DNA from: Paenibacillaceae bacterium
Lineage (GTDB): Bacteria; Bacillota; Bacilli; Paenibacillales; NBRC-103111
Assembly: GCA_029256185.1 (NCBI GenBank)
Contig: JAQSYI010000062.1
Location: 1-64,000 of the forward strand
Direction: 5' to 3'
Length of the DNA: 64,000 bases
Below are positions 34,985-44,371 of the stretch, piece by piece. The notes beneath the pieces are model-generated. The model worked only from the letters and a program-made list of their open reading frames with translations, did no database searches and was not told the origin of the DNA. A program made the translations under genes and the position numbers. The stretch's first letter is position 1. Each line of letters begins with the position of its first letter.

Positions 34985-35758
34985 ATGCGAATTGGTGTGT
35001 TTGATTCGGGAGTGGGCGGCGCTACAGTTTTGGCAGAAGCCTTGCGAATGCTGCCTGCGGAGGATTATCTGTATTATGCCGACACGCTGCACGTGCCCTA
35101 TGGAGAGAAGTCCAAGGAAGCGGTGCGCGGCTATATATTCGAGGGTGTTGAACGAATGCTTCAGATGGGGATGAAGGCGCTGGTCATTGCTTGCAACACG
35201 GCTACAAGCATTGCCGCAGCTGAACTGCGCGAGCGGTATTCCTTTCCCATCATCGGTATGGAGCCGGCCGTCAAGCCTGCAGTATTGCGCAATGCGGACG
35301 GTGAGAAGCGGGTGCTGGTCCTTGCAACCCGCCTGACGTTGAAGGAGAACAAATTCAAACAGCTGGTCTCGGCAGTGGATCAGAGGCATATTGTAGACTT
35401 TTTGGCTTTGCCGGGACTGGTGGAGCTTGCGGAGCAAGGAATATTTTCCGGGGCGGAGCCCTTCAGGTATTTGGAGCAGCAGCTGGCGCAATTTGATTTG
35501 TCCCATTACGGCACAGTAGTGCTCGGCTGTACGCATTTTCCCTTATTTGAGTCCGAACTGCGGAGGCTGCTTCCCTTGGGTACCGATATTATTGACGGGG
35601 CAGAGGGAACGGTGAAGCATCTGATCTCCACGTTGAACCAGCAAGGTCTGCTGGGCGGAGGATCAGGCAATGTCTTGTTTCAGGCTTCCGGGAATGAGGG
35701 CGCATCCAAGATTGTCTTCGAGGCGGCGCTTGCCAATGCCAGAAGCTTCGTCAGATAA
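34985..35758 (+). CDS. racE: glutamate racemase
   Basis: This 257-residue enzyme interconverts L- and D-glutamate for peptidoglycan. It has the hallmark FDSGVGG at 6-12, the first catalytic Cys70 in VIACNTAT and the second near 181 in LGCTHFPLF. Length is normal. The UPF0173 gene follows after 23 bases in the same direction, so they may be co-transcribed. Confidence 0.96.
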   Translation: MRIGVFDSGVGGATVLAEALRMLPAEDYLYYADTLHVPYGEKSKEAVRGYIFEGVERMLQMGMKALVIACNTATSIAAAELRERYSFPIIGMEPAVKPAVLRNADGEKRVLVLATRLTLKENKFKQLVSAVDQRHIVDFLALPGLVELAEQGIFSGAEPFRYLEQQLAQFDLSHYGTVVLGCTHFPLFESELRRLLPLGTDIIDGAEGTVKHLISTLNQQGLLGGGSGNVLFQASGNEGASKIVFEAALANARSFVR

Positions 35759-35781
35759 AAGAGCTTAAGGAGAGTGGGTCC

Positions 35782-36465
35782 ATGAAGCTTACATACTACG
35801 GACATTCCTGCATCATGGCTGAACACGGAGGAGTCAGGGTCATTATTGACCCCTTCCTGTCAGGCAACCCTGCAGTGGACGTTGTCCCGGGCGATATCCG
35901 GGCGGATGCGGTTATTCTGACTCATGGCCATGACGATCATTTCGGAGATGCGCTGGAGATTGCCCGAAACAATGATTGTCCGGTTATAGCGGTACATGAG
36001 CTTGCTCTCCACTGCGCCTTTAAGGGAGTCGGAAGCCATGGAATGAATCTTGGGGGCGCTTTTTCATTCGAGGGCTTCTCGGTCAAGCTGGTCCCTGCTC
36101 TCCACAGCAATTCTGTCAGGGACGGAGAAACGCTGCTTTACGCCGGAGTCAGCGCCGGAGTGCTCCTGACCATGGGCGGGCTCACCTTCTACCATCTGGG
36201 GGATACGGCGTTGTTCAGCGATCTGGAGCTGGTGGGACGCCTGCACCGGATTGACGCGGCGGCTGTTCCCATCGGCGGCAACTATACCATGGGTCCCGAT
36301 GAGGGAGTGCTTGCTGCGCAATGGATCAAGCCGGGTCTGGCGATTCCGGTTCATTACAATACTTTTTCCGCCATCATGCAGGACGGGGAAGCGTTCGCAC
36401 GCAACTGCGAAGAAAACGGCATCCCCTGCCGCGTGCTTGACATCGGGGAGAGTCTGGAGCTATAG
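35782..36465 (+). CDS. UPF0173 metal-dependent hydrolase
   Basis: This 227-residue metallo-beta-lactamase-fold protein of the UPF0173/YtkL family has the metal-binding LTHGHDDHFGD near 47-57, a later His in HSNS near 112 and Asp in HLGDTALF near 140. Its C-terminal histidine lies in PVHYNTF. The in vivo substrate of the family is not established. Confidence 0.93.
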   Translation: MKLTYYGHSCIMAEHGGVRVIIDPFLSGNPAVDVVPGDIRADAVILTHGHDDHFGDALEIARNNDCPVIAVHELALHCAFKGVGSHGMNLGGAFSFEGFSVKLVPALHSNSVRDGETLLYAGVSAGVLLTMGGLTFYHLGDTALFSDLELVGRLHRIDAAAVPIGGNYTMGPDEGVLAAQWIKPGLAIPVHYNTFSAIMQDGEAFARNCEENGIPCRVLDIGESLEL

Positions 36466-36520
36466 ACCGGTCGGACATTGGGGGGCTGTGCCGTACTTGC
36501 CCTTCCGTAGAATGAATACT

Positions 36521-36595
36521 CCCTCCACTGACCGATGCTATCGCTTCGGCTGAAGTGGGGGTTTCGGATGTCTCAACCTGATGATTTCAGGATGC
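36521..36595 (-). other. hairpin pair resembling the right end of an IS605/IS1341 (TnpB) element
   Basis: On the minus strand a CCTG..CAGG hairpin is followed by GAGACATCCGAAACCCCC and an imperfect CCCCCACT/AGTGGAGGG stem. This resembles the conserved structured 3' end and omega-RNA scaffold of TnpB-encoding elements. No tnpB reading frame adjoins it. The rest of 36466-37056 shows a short coding-like fragment (about 36786-36971, ending ELTGMGLADEAIRIAMG) and nothing else I can name. Confidence 0.4.
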
Positions 36596-36785
36596 TTAAC
36601 ATTCGTGGACCCTCTATCCCATCCCTGCTCTTGGCAGTTACGTTTGCTCCATCATTCGGAACAACGCATCCAGAAAGGGGTAAGACACAAAGGGCTGCTC
36701 CCTCGAAGGCAGCTCCAAGAGACGGGAACGATCGTTCTCACACCGTCGGCTTGAATTTTTTTCTGGAGGAGCAGCGGATCAGGCA

Positions 36786-36971
36786 GGATGTCTTTCTCAG
36801 CTCAAGGCGTTCCTGCTGACCGCGGACCGAACTTCCAAACTGGCTGTTGTCCGCGATGTGCAGCTGCAGAATATTCACTCTCCGGCCAACAGGGAGCTGC
36901 GTGATGCAATCGTCGCAGAACTGACCGGCATGGGACTTGCGGATGAGGCAATCAGAATCGCCATGGGATGA
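36786..36971 (+). pseudogene. coding-like fragment of unknown origin
   Basis: A frame without a start codon reads GCLSQLKAFLLTADRTSK, then VVRDVQLQNIHS and ANRELRDAIVAELTGM, ending at 36971. The composition looks like a genuine helical protein C-terminus. The missing start and upstream stops suggest the tail of a lost gene. Confidence 0.3.
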
Positions 36972-37056
36972 GCGAGCGGACCGGACGTGAACAAAGAATG
37001 CTTCCACCAATCTGTTCCCGAGGGAGGATTGGCGGAAGCATTGTGTTCAGATTGGA

Positions 37057-37479
37057 TTACATTTCCTTGCCTTGCAGGCTGAACTGCCAACGGGTGCCGA
37101 ACTTGTCCACCAGACTGCCGTAGCAATCGCTCCAAAACGTCTGCTGCAGATCCATCTCCACCTGGCCGCCTTCCTTGAGATGGGCGAACGCAGTCTTTAT
37201 TTCCTCTACATTGTAGCTGTTGACAGACAAGCTGACATTGTTGCCCTCCACAAACGGCATTCCCGGAAATACATCAGAGAACATCACTCTGCTGCCGCTG
37301 AGCAAAAGCTCTGTATGCATAACGAGGGACTTGGCCTCCTCGGGAATAGGATGCTCCGGATTGGGCGGAGCGTCTCCGAATGCCATGATGCGGGGCGGCT
37401 CTGTGCGGAATGCCTTGCTGTAGAACTCCACTGCCTCCCGGCAGTTTCCATTAAAATTAATATAAACCTCAATAGCCAT
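37057..37479 (-). CDS. VOC family (PhnB/glyoxalase-like) protein
   Basis: This 140-residue protein is of the vicinal-oxygen-chelate fold. The opening MAIEVYINFNGNCREAVEFYSKAF and closing WSDCYGSLVDKFGTRWQFSL are standard for PhnB-like proteins. Some relatives confer resistance or act in demethylation, but many lack a known substrate. ATG 37479 has AGGGAG eight bases upstream. It is monocistronic. Confidence 0.85.
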   Translation of the reverse strand: MAIEVYINFNGNCREAVEFYSKAFRTEPPRIMAFGDAPPNPEHPIPEEAKSLVMHTELLLSGSRVMFSDVFPGMPFVEGNNVSLSVNSYNVEEIKTAFAHLKEGGQVEMDLQQTFWSDCYGSLVDKFGTRWQFSLQGKEM

Positions 37480-37814
37480 CCATTTCACTCCCTGAATAAA
37501 ATGATCATGCTTGTTGGAGAGAGATACATGTTCTCATATTATAGCATTTATCGATTGGTAAGCAAATATTCCTGAAGATGATAATAAGCTTGGAGCCAGT
37601 CCGGTCTGGAGCAGCATGTGAGACGGCACAGCAGCAGGAAGCGGGTAAGCATATTGAACAAAGAAACGGTGATAATCCGAGGGATAACCTGACGGTTTTG
37701 TGCATTGGCACAATTTGAGCGGATAAATCAGAAACCGATTTGTAAAAATGAACAATGTGAAACGGTTTGCCGCATGATATCCTTAAGTCAGGATATTGTT
37801 ATGGGAATCACGGC

Positions 37815-37955
37815 AATCAGCATGAGCCGCAGGGTGAGTCGCAATAAAGCAGTATAAGTCAATATGAGGGGCAGTATGAGTCATTATAAGGCAGTATTAT
37901 AAGGCAGTATGAGTCGCAATAAAGCAGTATGAGCCACTATGAGGAAGTATGGGTA
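37815..37955. repeat. degenerate tandem repeats with GCAGTATGAG core
   Basis: Units of about 20-22 bases built on (G)GCAGTATGAGTC and CATTATAAGG variants recur at least five times before the glycerate kinase gene. They form an A/T/G-rich, slippage-prone tract. The remaining part of 37489-37977 has no gene that I can support. Confidence 0.65.
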
Positions 37956-37977
37956 CAGCTTTGAGGGAGGTGACAGA

Positions 37978-39141
37978 ATGAATGTATTGATAGCGCCGGA
38001 TTCCTACAAAGGCAGTCTGAGCTCCAGAGAAGTAGCGGAGTATATGGAGCAGGGAGTGCTGGAAGCGCTTCCCGGTGCGCAGGTGTATAAGGTGCCTATT
38101 GCAGACGGCGGAGAGGGGACAGTCGAGGCAATCATCAGCTCCACCAGGGGAGGATATTACGAAGCGGATTGTGCGGGTCCCCTTGGACAGAAAGTCAAGG
38201 CAATCTACGGGATTTTCGGAGAACCGCGGACAGCTGTGATCGAGATGGCCTCCGCCTCAGGGATAACCCTGCTCAGCAAGGAGGAGCTAAATCCGCTCTT
38301 GACCACTACCTATGGAACGGGACAGCTCATATCGGCAGCGCTTGCGCAGGGATGCCGCAGAATCATTATCGGCATAGGCGGCAGCGCTACCAATGACGGC
38401 GGCGTAGGCATGGCTCAGGCGCTGGGCATCCGGTTCCTTGATGCGCAGGGAGAGGAGATCGGATATGGCGGCGGACAATTGAAGAAGATCAGCACCATCG
38501 AAATGTCCGGGCTGGACAAGCGGATTGCCGGATGCGAGATTATCGCAGCCAGTGATGTGACCAATCCTCTCTGCGGAACTGACGGAGCATCTGCTGTATT
38601 CGGACCGCAAAAGGGAGCCACTCCGGAAATGGTAGACATTCTCGACGAAGGACTGGCCCATCTGAGCAATTTGATCCATGAGCAACTGCATACCGATATC
38701 TCCCGGCTGGCGGGAGGCGGTGCGGCAGGTGGTTTGGGAGCCGGACTGACCGCATTTTTGGGCGCCACCATAGAACGGGGGATCGATATTGTTTTGAAGG
38801 CCGCTGATTTTGACACTCTGGCCGCCGAAGCGGATCTGGTGATTACAGGGGAAGGACGGACTGACCGGCAAACCGCCTTCGGCAAAACCCCTGTCGGGGT
38901 GGCCAAACGGGCCAAGCAGTACAACAAACCGGTGATATGTGTGTCAGGAGCTGTCTCCCCAGAGGTATCGTCCCTGTATGAGCTTGGCCTGGACGTTATT
39001 ATTGGGGCTACTCAGGCTCCCATGTCCCTGGAGGATGCCATTGGCAATGCTCCGGCCCATATCCGTCATGCCGTATCTTCCGCTGTACGGGCAGTGATGC
39101 TCAGCAGCACATATCGTATGGACAAGAGGCGGGAAGAGTAG
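37978..39141 (+). CDS. glycerate 2-kinase (GarK/GlxK family)
   Basis: This 387-residue kinase phosphorylates D-glycerate, linking aldarate or glyoxylate carbon to glycolysis. Family signatures are VLIAPDSYKGSLSS at 3-16, PIADGGEGTVEAI near 41-53, a GIGGSATNDGGVGMAQALG motif near 128-146 and ITGEGRTDRQT near 292-302. I start at ATG 37978 with GGGAGGTGA. It leads a cluster of five genes: kinase, aldolase, reductase, regulator and dehydrogenase. Confidence 0.95.
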   Translation: MNVLIAPDSYKGSLSSREVAEYMEQGVLEALPGAQVYKVPIADGGEGTVEAIISSTRGGYYEADCAGPLGQKVKAIYGIFGEPRTAVIEMASASGITLLSKEELNPLLTTTYGTGQLISAALAQGCRRIIIGIGGSATNDGGVGMAQALGIRFLDAQGEEIGYGGGQLKKISTIEMSGLDKRIAGCEIIAASDVTNPLCGTDGASAVFGPQKGATPEMVDILDEGLAHLSNLIHEQLHTDISRLAGGGAAGGLGAGLTAFLGATIERGIDIVLKAADFDTLAAEADLVITGEGRTDRQTAFGKTPVGVAKRAKQYNKPVICVSGAVSPEVSSLYELGLDVIIGATQAPMSLEDAIGNAPAHIRHAVSSAVRAVMLSSTYRMDKRREE

Positions 39142-39194
39142 AATCCAGCTAATCGTACAAGATGGACTGCATTAATATAAAAGGAGCGGAACAT

Positions 39195-40094
39195 ATGGAT
39201 ACCAGTTTTATTCGCGGAGTCATTCCTCCGATTGTGACACCGGTTGATGAAGAAGAGCGGGTAGAGGAAGCGGGTCTCCGCCGGATGGTGGATTATGTAA
39301 TTGCCGGGGGTGTACACGGCATCTTGGCTATGGGCAGCAACGGAGAGTTCTTCGGGCTGGATTATGAGGAGCAGAAGCGCGCTCTTGCCATTATTCTGGA
39401 CCAAACCGCCGGCCGGGTGCCGGTATACATGGGCATTGGCGCCATTACTACGCGGGAAGGCATCCGTATAGCCAAGGCAGCGGAGGAACTGGGAGCACAA
39501 GCCGTCACGATCCTGCCCCCCATGTTCCTGACGCCTACGGAAGAGGAGCTGTTCCATCATTTCAAGGCCATCGCCGGTGCAACCTCCCTGCCGGTACTCC
39601 TCTACAACAACCCGGACAAGGTGAAGAACAATATCTCGGTTTCTTTGCTTCAGCGGCTGGCCGAAATTCCCAACATCGTGGGAATGAAGGACAGCAGCGG
39701 CGATATGACCTTGACGGCGGAGTATATCCGGCTGACCCGGCATAAGAATTTCAAGATTTTTGCCGGACGGGATGTGATGATTCTGGGCTCTATGGCATAC
39801 GGCGCCGTAGGCTGCGTAGCTTCCACCGCCAACATTGTGCCGGAGCTTGTTGTAGAAATTTACGACAAGTATATGGCAGGCGACCTGGAGGGAGCGAGAG
39901 AGGCCCAATTCAAGCTCAATCCGTTCCGCATGGCCTTCAATCTGTCCAGCTTCCCGGTAGCCACCAAGGATGCCTGCAATCTGATCGGTCTTGAGGTGGG
40001 CAAGTCCATCAAGCCGAATACGGGCAGTCCCCAGGCGGTGTTGGATAAAATGAAGGGGATTCTGACTGAGCTGGGCTATATCAAACAGCCATAA
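39195..40094 (+). CDS. DapA-family aldolase/dehydratase of the glycerate cluster
   Basis: This 299-residue (beta/alpha)8 enzyme of the dihydrodipicolinate synthase superfamily has GSNGEFFGLDYEEQ near 45-58, Tyr in LLYNNP near 136 and a Schiff-base Lys near 164 in IVGMKDSSGD. It does not look like true DapA. Placed between glycerate kinase and tartronate semialdehyde reductase, it probably cleaves a 2-keto-3-deoxy sugar acid, giving pyruvate and tartronate semialdehyde, a job done by GarL in enterics. ATG 39195 with AAAAGGAG is the start. Confidence 0.85.
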   Translation: MDTSFIRGVIPPIVTPVDEEERVEEAGLRRMVDYVIAGGVHGILAMGSNGEFFGLDYEEQKRALAIILDQTAGRVPVYMGIGAITTREGIRIAKAAEELGAQAVTILPPMFLTPTEEELFHHFKAIAGATSLPVLLYNNPDKVKNNISVSLLQRLAEIPNIVGMKDSSGDMTLTAEYIRLTRHKNFKIFAGRDVMILGSMAYGAVGCVASTANIVPELVVEIYDKYMAGDLEGAREAQFKLNPFRMAFNLSSFPVATKDACNLIGLEVGKSIKPNTGSPQAVLDKMKGILTELGYIKQP

Positions 40095-40202
40095 CCAGTT
40101 GCAGATCCAACGCACGGTTTATGCGGTACGACTGAACCAAAGCCTGAATAGCCAACATTCTGCGGGAGTATCCCGTATTTTATGTGAGAGGCAGGAATCG
40201 TT

Positions 40203-41090
40203 ATGAGAAAAATCGGGTTTATCGGCCTGGGGATTATGGGCAAGCCTATGAGCAAGAATCTGCTGAAAGCCGGGTATGAGCTGACGGTTCTGGACCGCAA
40301 TCCCGCCGCAATTGAAGAATTGCGGATTGCAGGAGCCTCTGTTGCCGCCAATCCCAGGGAAGTAGCTGCACAGACCGATATTGTGATCACCATGCTGCCC
40401 AACTCGCCGCAGGTCAAAGAGGTGGTGCTTGGCGATAACGGAGTGATCGAAGGTGCCAGGCCGGGTTGTGTGCTGATCGATATGAGCTCCATTGCGCCGT
40501 TGGTCAGCCGTGAACTGTACGGCAAGCTTGCCGAAGCGGGTGTAGGAATGTTGGATGCTCCAGTGAGCGGAGGGGAACCCAAGGCCATAGAAGGCACATT
40601 GTCCGTCATGGCAGGAGGAGAGAAGGCCGTATTCGATGCCTGCTTCGATATCATGAAGGCTATGGCCGGATCGGTGGTGTATACCGGCGGGATCGGCGCG
40701 GGCAACATCACCAAGCTGGCCAATCAGGTGATTGTGGCCCTCAATATCGCAGCCATGTCCGAAGCGTTGGTGCTGGCCAGCAAAGCCGGGGTTGAGCCTG
40801 AACTGGTGTACCAGGCGATCCGCGGCGGATTGGCGGGCAGTACCGTGCTGGATGCCAAGGCTCCTCTGGTAATGGACCGGAAATTCAATCCCGGATTCCG
40901 CATCAATCTGCATATCAAGGATCTGGCCAATGCTCTGGATACGGCCCATGAGATCGGCGCGCCGTTGCCGCTGACTGCCGCTGTGATGGAGATGATGCAA
41001 GCCCTGCGCGTAGACGGATTGGGTGACGCCGATCATTCCGCTCTCACCCAATACTATGAAAAAATGGCCAAAATCGAAGTGAAGCGGTAA
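40203..41090 (+). CDS. garR: tartronate semialdehyde reductase (GarR-like)
   Basis: This 295-residue member of the beta-hydroxyacid dehydrogenase family has a Rossmann GFIGLGIMGKPM at 5-16, the substrate-binding DAPVSGGEPKAIEGTL near 118-133 and the catalytic Lys in NITKLANQ near 170. It would reduce tartronate semialdehyde to D-glycerate, feeding the kinase upstream. The gene order supports this more than 3-hydroxyisobutyrate dehydrogenase. Confidence 0.9.
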   Translation: MRKIGFIGLGIMGKPMSKNLLKAGYELTVLDRNPAAIEELRIAGASVAANPREVAAQTDIVITMLPNSPQVKEVVLGDNGVIEGARPGCVLIDMSSIAPLVSRELYGKLAEAGVGMLDAPVSGGEPKAIEGTLSVMAGGEKAVFDACFDIMKAMAGSVVYTGGIGAGNITKLANQVIVALNIAAMSEALVLASKAGVEPELVYQAIRGGLAGSTVLDAKAPLVMDRKFNPGFRINLHIKDLANALDTAHEIGAPLPLTAAVMEMMQALRVDGLGDADHSALTQYYEKMAKIEVKR

Positions 41091-41196
41091 TTAGTCTTAT
41101 TCATCCCGGGCAAATTGTTATATGATAATAGTATTCAGGCTGACTGTCATCTGATAGTCGGCCTGAGGGCATTCTCATAAGCCGGGAGGCTGTGTG

Positions 41197-42369
41197 ATGA
41201 AGATTACAACAGGTTTGGCGCTGCCCATCGTGCATAAGCTGATGGCTGCCCTGGATTTCAACGTAAACATTATGGATGAGAATGGGATTATTGTGGCCAG
41301 CGGTGACCCGGAACGGATCGGCCGGCAGCATGAGGGAGCCTTGCGGGTGCTGCAATTAAACAGGCAACTGATCATCCGGGAGCATGATGCGGGAGCTTTG
41401 CACGGCTCCAAGCCGGGAGTGAATCTGCCTGTAGAGTTTCAAGGCAAGATTGTGGGGGCGGTGGGCATTACCGGCGATCCCGATGAGGTGTACAAGTTCG
41501 GCACCATCATCAAGATGAACGTGGAGGTATTGCTGCAGCAAATTCACATGAACAAGCAGATGCAATTCCGCAAGATGGCTCTGGACAGCTGGATTGCCGA
41601 GCTGATCAATCCTCATGAATTCTCCGGCAAGAAGCTCCGGGCTGCTGCCAGGCCGTTGGAGTTGGATGTGGATTCGGAGCGCTGTGTGGTGCTGGCGGAA
41701 ATTAACGAGCTGAAGTGGGGAGAGGAAACGGTAAGTCCGGACCAGCTCCATATGATTAACGAACGCAGGGAGCAGCTCTTCCACGATCTGAGAGCGGTGC
41801 TGGATTATCAGGCTGTGTGCGCCTACTTGGAGGAGGGTGTCTTCTTTATGGCCATCCCGGCCAAGGAAGCACAGAAGCGGGAGTTTCACATCCGGGCGGA
41901 GGAGTATCTGCTTAAGCACGGTTACCATTTCCGCATGGGCATCGGCAGTCCCGGCAAGGGACCGGAGGGATACAGGGATTCTTATCTGGAGGCGCTTCAG
42001 TCCGTCCGGCTGATGAACAAGCTGGGAGGGGAGAACCGCGCGGCTTATATTGGAGACTGGGGGATCATTCCCTTTCTTGACACTGTGCCGCAGGATGTCC
42101 AGCAAGCCTTCCTCCGTCAATATCTTCCTGCGGGCCAGGTCTTGAGTGAAGAATACAAGCAGACGCTGAAGGTTTACTTCGAATGCGAGTTGGATGCGAA
42201 GCAGGCGGCATCTCTGCTGCACATCCACCGCAACACCCTGTTTTACCGGCTGGACAGGCTCTCCCGGCAGCTTCAGCTGGATTACCGCAAGTTCAGCGAT
42301 CTGCTGGTGATGAAGCTTCTCCTGGTGTTTGAACAGCTGCAGCGGCATGAGCCGGATGCCAATCAATAA
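41197..42369 (+). CDS. cdaR: CdaR-like sugar diacid regulator
   Basis: This 390-residue regulator has the N-terminal sugar-diacid-recognition domain (ALPIVHKLMAALDFNVNIMDENGIIVASGDPERIG). The C-terminal PucR-type helix-turn-helix (YFECELDAKQAASLLHIHRNTLFYRLDRL near 326-354) is typical of CdaR activators of glucarate, galactarate and glycerate genes. CGGGAGG precedes the ATG. A hairpin (CAGGC..GCCTG, about 41137-41166) lies in its leader. It probably controls the surrounding five-gene cluster. Confidence 0.93.
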   Translation: MKITTGLALPIVHKLMAALDFNVNIMDENGIIVASGDPERIGRQHEGALRVLQLNRQLIIREHDAGALHGSKPGVNLPVEFQGKIVGAVGITGDPDEVYKFGTIIKMNVEVLLQQIHMNKQMQFRKMALDSWIAELINPHEFSGKKLRAAARPLELDVDSERCVVLAEINELKWGEETVSPDQLHMINERREQLFHDLRAVLDYQAVCAYLEEGVFFMAIPAKEAQKREFHIRAEEYLLKHGYHFRMGIGSPGKGPEGYRDSYLEALQSVRLMNKLGGENRAAYIGDWGIIPFLDTVPQDVQQAFLRQYLPAGQVLSEEYKQTLKVYFECELDAKQAASLLHIHRNTLFYRLDRLSRQLQLDYRKFSDLLVMKLLLVFEQLQRHEPDANQ

Positions 42370-42389
42370 GAGTAGAAGGGGATAAGTGA

Positions 42390-43349
42390 ATGAAGCCCAA
42401 GGTAATTGTCTACAAGAAAATGGATGCATCCGTATTAGAGTATGTCCGGAATTATTGTGACATAACGTATTTTGAGAAGCTGGACGCTGGCTCTTATCCG
42501 GCTTTTCTCTCCGCTCTGCGTGAGGCGGAAGGTATTCTGGGCTCCGGTCTGAGAGTGGATCAGGCGCTGCTTGACCAGGCTCCCCGTCTGAAGATCGTAT
42601 GCAATACATCCGCAGGCTATGATAATCTGGATCTTCCCGAGTTGAGGAAGCGGGGGATTATGGCCACCAATACCCCGGATGTGTTGAATGAGACGGTGGC
42701 GGATGCGGTCTTCGGTCTGTTGCTGGCAACAGCCAGAAGGATGCCGGAGCTGGACCGGGCAGTCCGTACAGGGAAATGGAAGAGCCAACTGGATTCGTCC
42801 TGGTATGGGGTGGATGTGCATCATAAGGTATTGGGAATCATTGGTCTGGGAGGAATCGGCGATGCCATCGCCAAAAGAGCGTCCCTGGGGTTCGGGATGG
42901 AAATTCTGTATCACAACCGCAGCCGCAACGAGGACTGTGAGAAGCGGTACAATGCCCGTTATTGTTCCTTGGACGAGCTGCTCTCCCAGTCGGATTACGT
43001 ATGCCTGATGACTCCCTTGACACCTAAGACACAGGGGATGATAGGCCAGCGGGAGTTTGGCCTGATGAAGGATAGCGCCATCTTCGTCAATGGTTCAAGA
43101 GGGGCGACTGTGGATGAGGAGGCATTAGTCCAGGCCCTGCGGCAGAAGAAGATACGGGCGGCGGGATTGGACGTGTTTGCAGAAGAGCCCTTGCCGCCGG
43201 ATCACGCTCTGCTGCAATTGGATAACGCGGTGCTTTTGCCCCACATTGGCTCGGCTACCGGGGAGACCCGGCTGAAGATGGCCATGCTGGGTGCTCAGAA
43301 TCTGGTGGCAGGGCTTGCGGGAAACAATCCGCCTTCCTTGTTGGGGTAA
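42390..43349 (+). CDS. D-2-hydroxyacid dehydrogenase (glyoxylate/hydroxypyruvate reductase-like)
   Basis: This 319-residue NAD(P)-dependent enzyme has the signature ILGIIGLGGIGDAIAKRA near 148-164. The catalytic triad is Arg in NGSRGATVDEEA near 234, Glu near 263 in VFAEEPLP and His near 282 in LPHIGSATGET. It would reduce hydroxypyruvate or glyoxylate, consistent with glycerate metabolism. It follows cdaR by 20 bases. Confidence 0.92.
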   Translation: MKPKVIVYKKMDASVLEYVRNYCDITYFEKLDAGSYPAFLSALREAEGILGSGLRVDQALLDQAPRLKIVCNTSAGYDNLDLPELRKRGIMATNTPDVLNETVADAVFGLLLATARRMPELDRAVRTGKWKSQLDSSWYGVDVHHKVLGIIGLGGIGDAIAKRASLGFGMEILYHNRSRNEDCEKRYNARYCSLDELLSQSDYVCLMTPLTPKTQGMIGQREFGLMKDSAIFVNGSRGATVDEEALVQALRQKKIRAAGLDVFAEEPLPPDHALLQLDNAVLLPHIGSATGETRLKMAMLGAQNLVAGLAGNNPPSLLG

Positions 43350-43435
43350 GATGCACGGGACAACTGTGAATTACCAATATTTATTCAATGCATAATCTTC
43401 CTGCCAAGGGTACAATTGCTTTGGGAGGAGATGCT

Positions 43436-44341
43436 ATGAAAAAGCAGGTAATCAGTATTATTGCAGCGGCAGCACTAACTTTCTCAGTTGCGTCCACTGC
43501 ACTGGCAGCTACACAAGGTGTTGTTGAGAAATCTGTGAACTTCCGGTCGGCCCCATCTACCAGCAGCACGGTTTACGGTTTGGTGAAAGCAGGAACAGTC
43601 TTTACGGTGTTGGAAGAAGTCAATTCCTACTGGGTACGCGCTTCAGTCAACGGTCAAACCGGTTACTTGTCCACCAATTACATTACCTACAGTCCCGGCG
43701 GAGGGACGACAGCTCCACTGCCTGCAGCACAAGGCGTTGTGGAGAAGGGAGTGAACTTCCGGTCGGCTCCGTCCACAAGCAGCTCCGTATACGGCCTGTT
43801 GAAAGCAGGAACGGTCTTTACGGTATTGGAAGAGGTCAATTCTTATTGGGTCCGCGTTTCAGTCAATGGCCAGACCGGTTACCTGTCTACCGATTATATC
43901 CGTTACAGCTCCGGCGGATCGCAGCCCACACAGCCAGCTCCGCAGCCTGAAGCTCCCGCAAGCGTCAAAGCAGACAACGTGATCATCCACTCCAGAAATT
44001 TGATTGGCATCACGAGATACAAGTATGGCGTGAATAACCCGCAGACACTGATGGATTGCTCCGCTTTTACCAAATATGTTTTCAGTCTGGAAGGCGTCTC
44101 ACTCAAATGGGGCACCAGATACCAGAAGGATGCCGGAACTGCCGTTTCCAAAGCTAACCTGCAAAAAGGAGATCTCGTATTCTTCTGGACCAGCACGAGG
44201 GGCGATATCAGTCATGTAGGCATCTACATAGGCAACGGTCAATTCATACATAACTCTCCATCCTTGGATGGCGTTGGAGTATCCTCGCTTACCTCAGGCT
44301 ACTGGGAAGAGCATTACGTCTCGGCTCGGAGAGTTCTCTAG
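43436..44341 (+). CDS. secreted SH3b-NlpC/P60 peptidoglycan hydrolase
   Basis: This 301-residue protein has a signal peptide (MKKQVISIIAAAALTFSVASTALA). Two nearly identical SH3b wall-binding repeats (VVEKSVNFRSAPSTSSTVYG... at about 27-80 and again at 100-155) and a Pro/Gln linker follow. The NlpC/P60 domain has catalytic Cys in MDCSAFTKYVF, His in ISHVGIYIGN and a later His in QFIHNSP. It cleaves cell-wall peptides. Near-identical repeats suggest recent duplication. A long terminator follows. Confidence 0.93.
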   Translation: MKKQVISIIAAAALTFSVASTALAATQGVVEKSVNFRSAPSTSSTVYGLVKAGTVFTVLEEVNSYWVRASVNGQTGYLSTNYITYSPGGGTTAPLPAAQGVVEKGVNFRSAPSTSSSVYGLLKAGTVFTVLEEVNSYWVRVSVNGQTGYLSTDYIRYSSGGSQPTQPAPQPEAPASVKADNVIIHSRNLIGITRYKYGVNNPQTLMDCSAFTKYVFSLEGVSLKWGTRYQKDAGTAVSKANLQKGDLVFFWTSTRGDISHVGIYIGNGQFIHNSPSLDGVGVSSLTSGYWEEHYVSARRVL

Positions 44342-44371
44342 AACTCATTTCCAATTATTTCATCTGCACCG

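Noticed and set aside
37815..37955. CRISPR array
   Set aside because: The repeats are degenerate, contiguous and only 20-22 bases long, with no unique spacers and no cas genes.
39066..40115. Open frame of 349 codons on the minus strand
   Set aside because: It is antisense to the DapA-family gene and codon-bias driven; no domain can be recognised.
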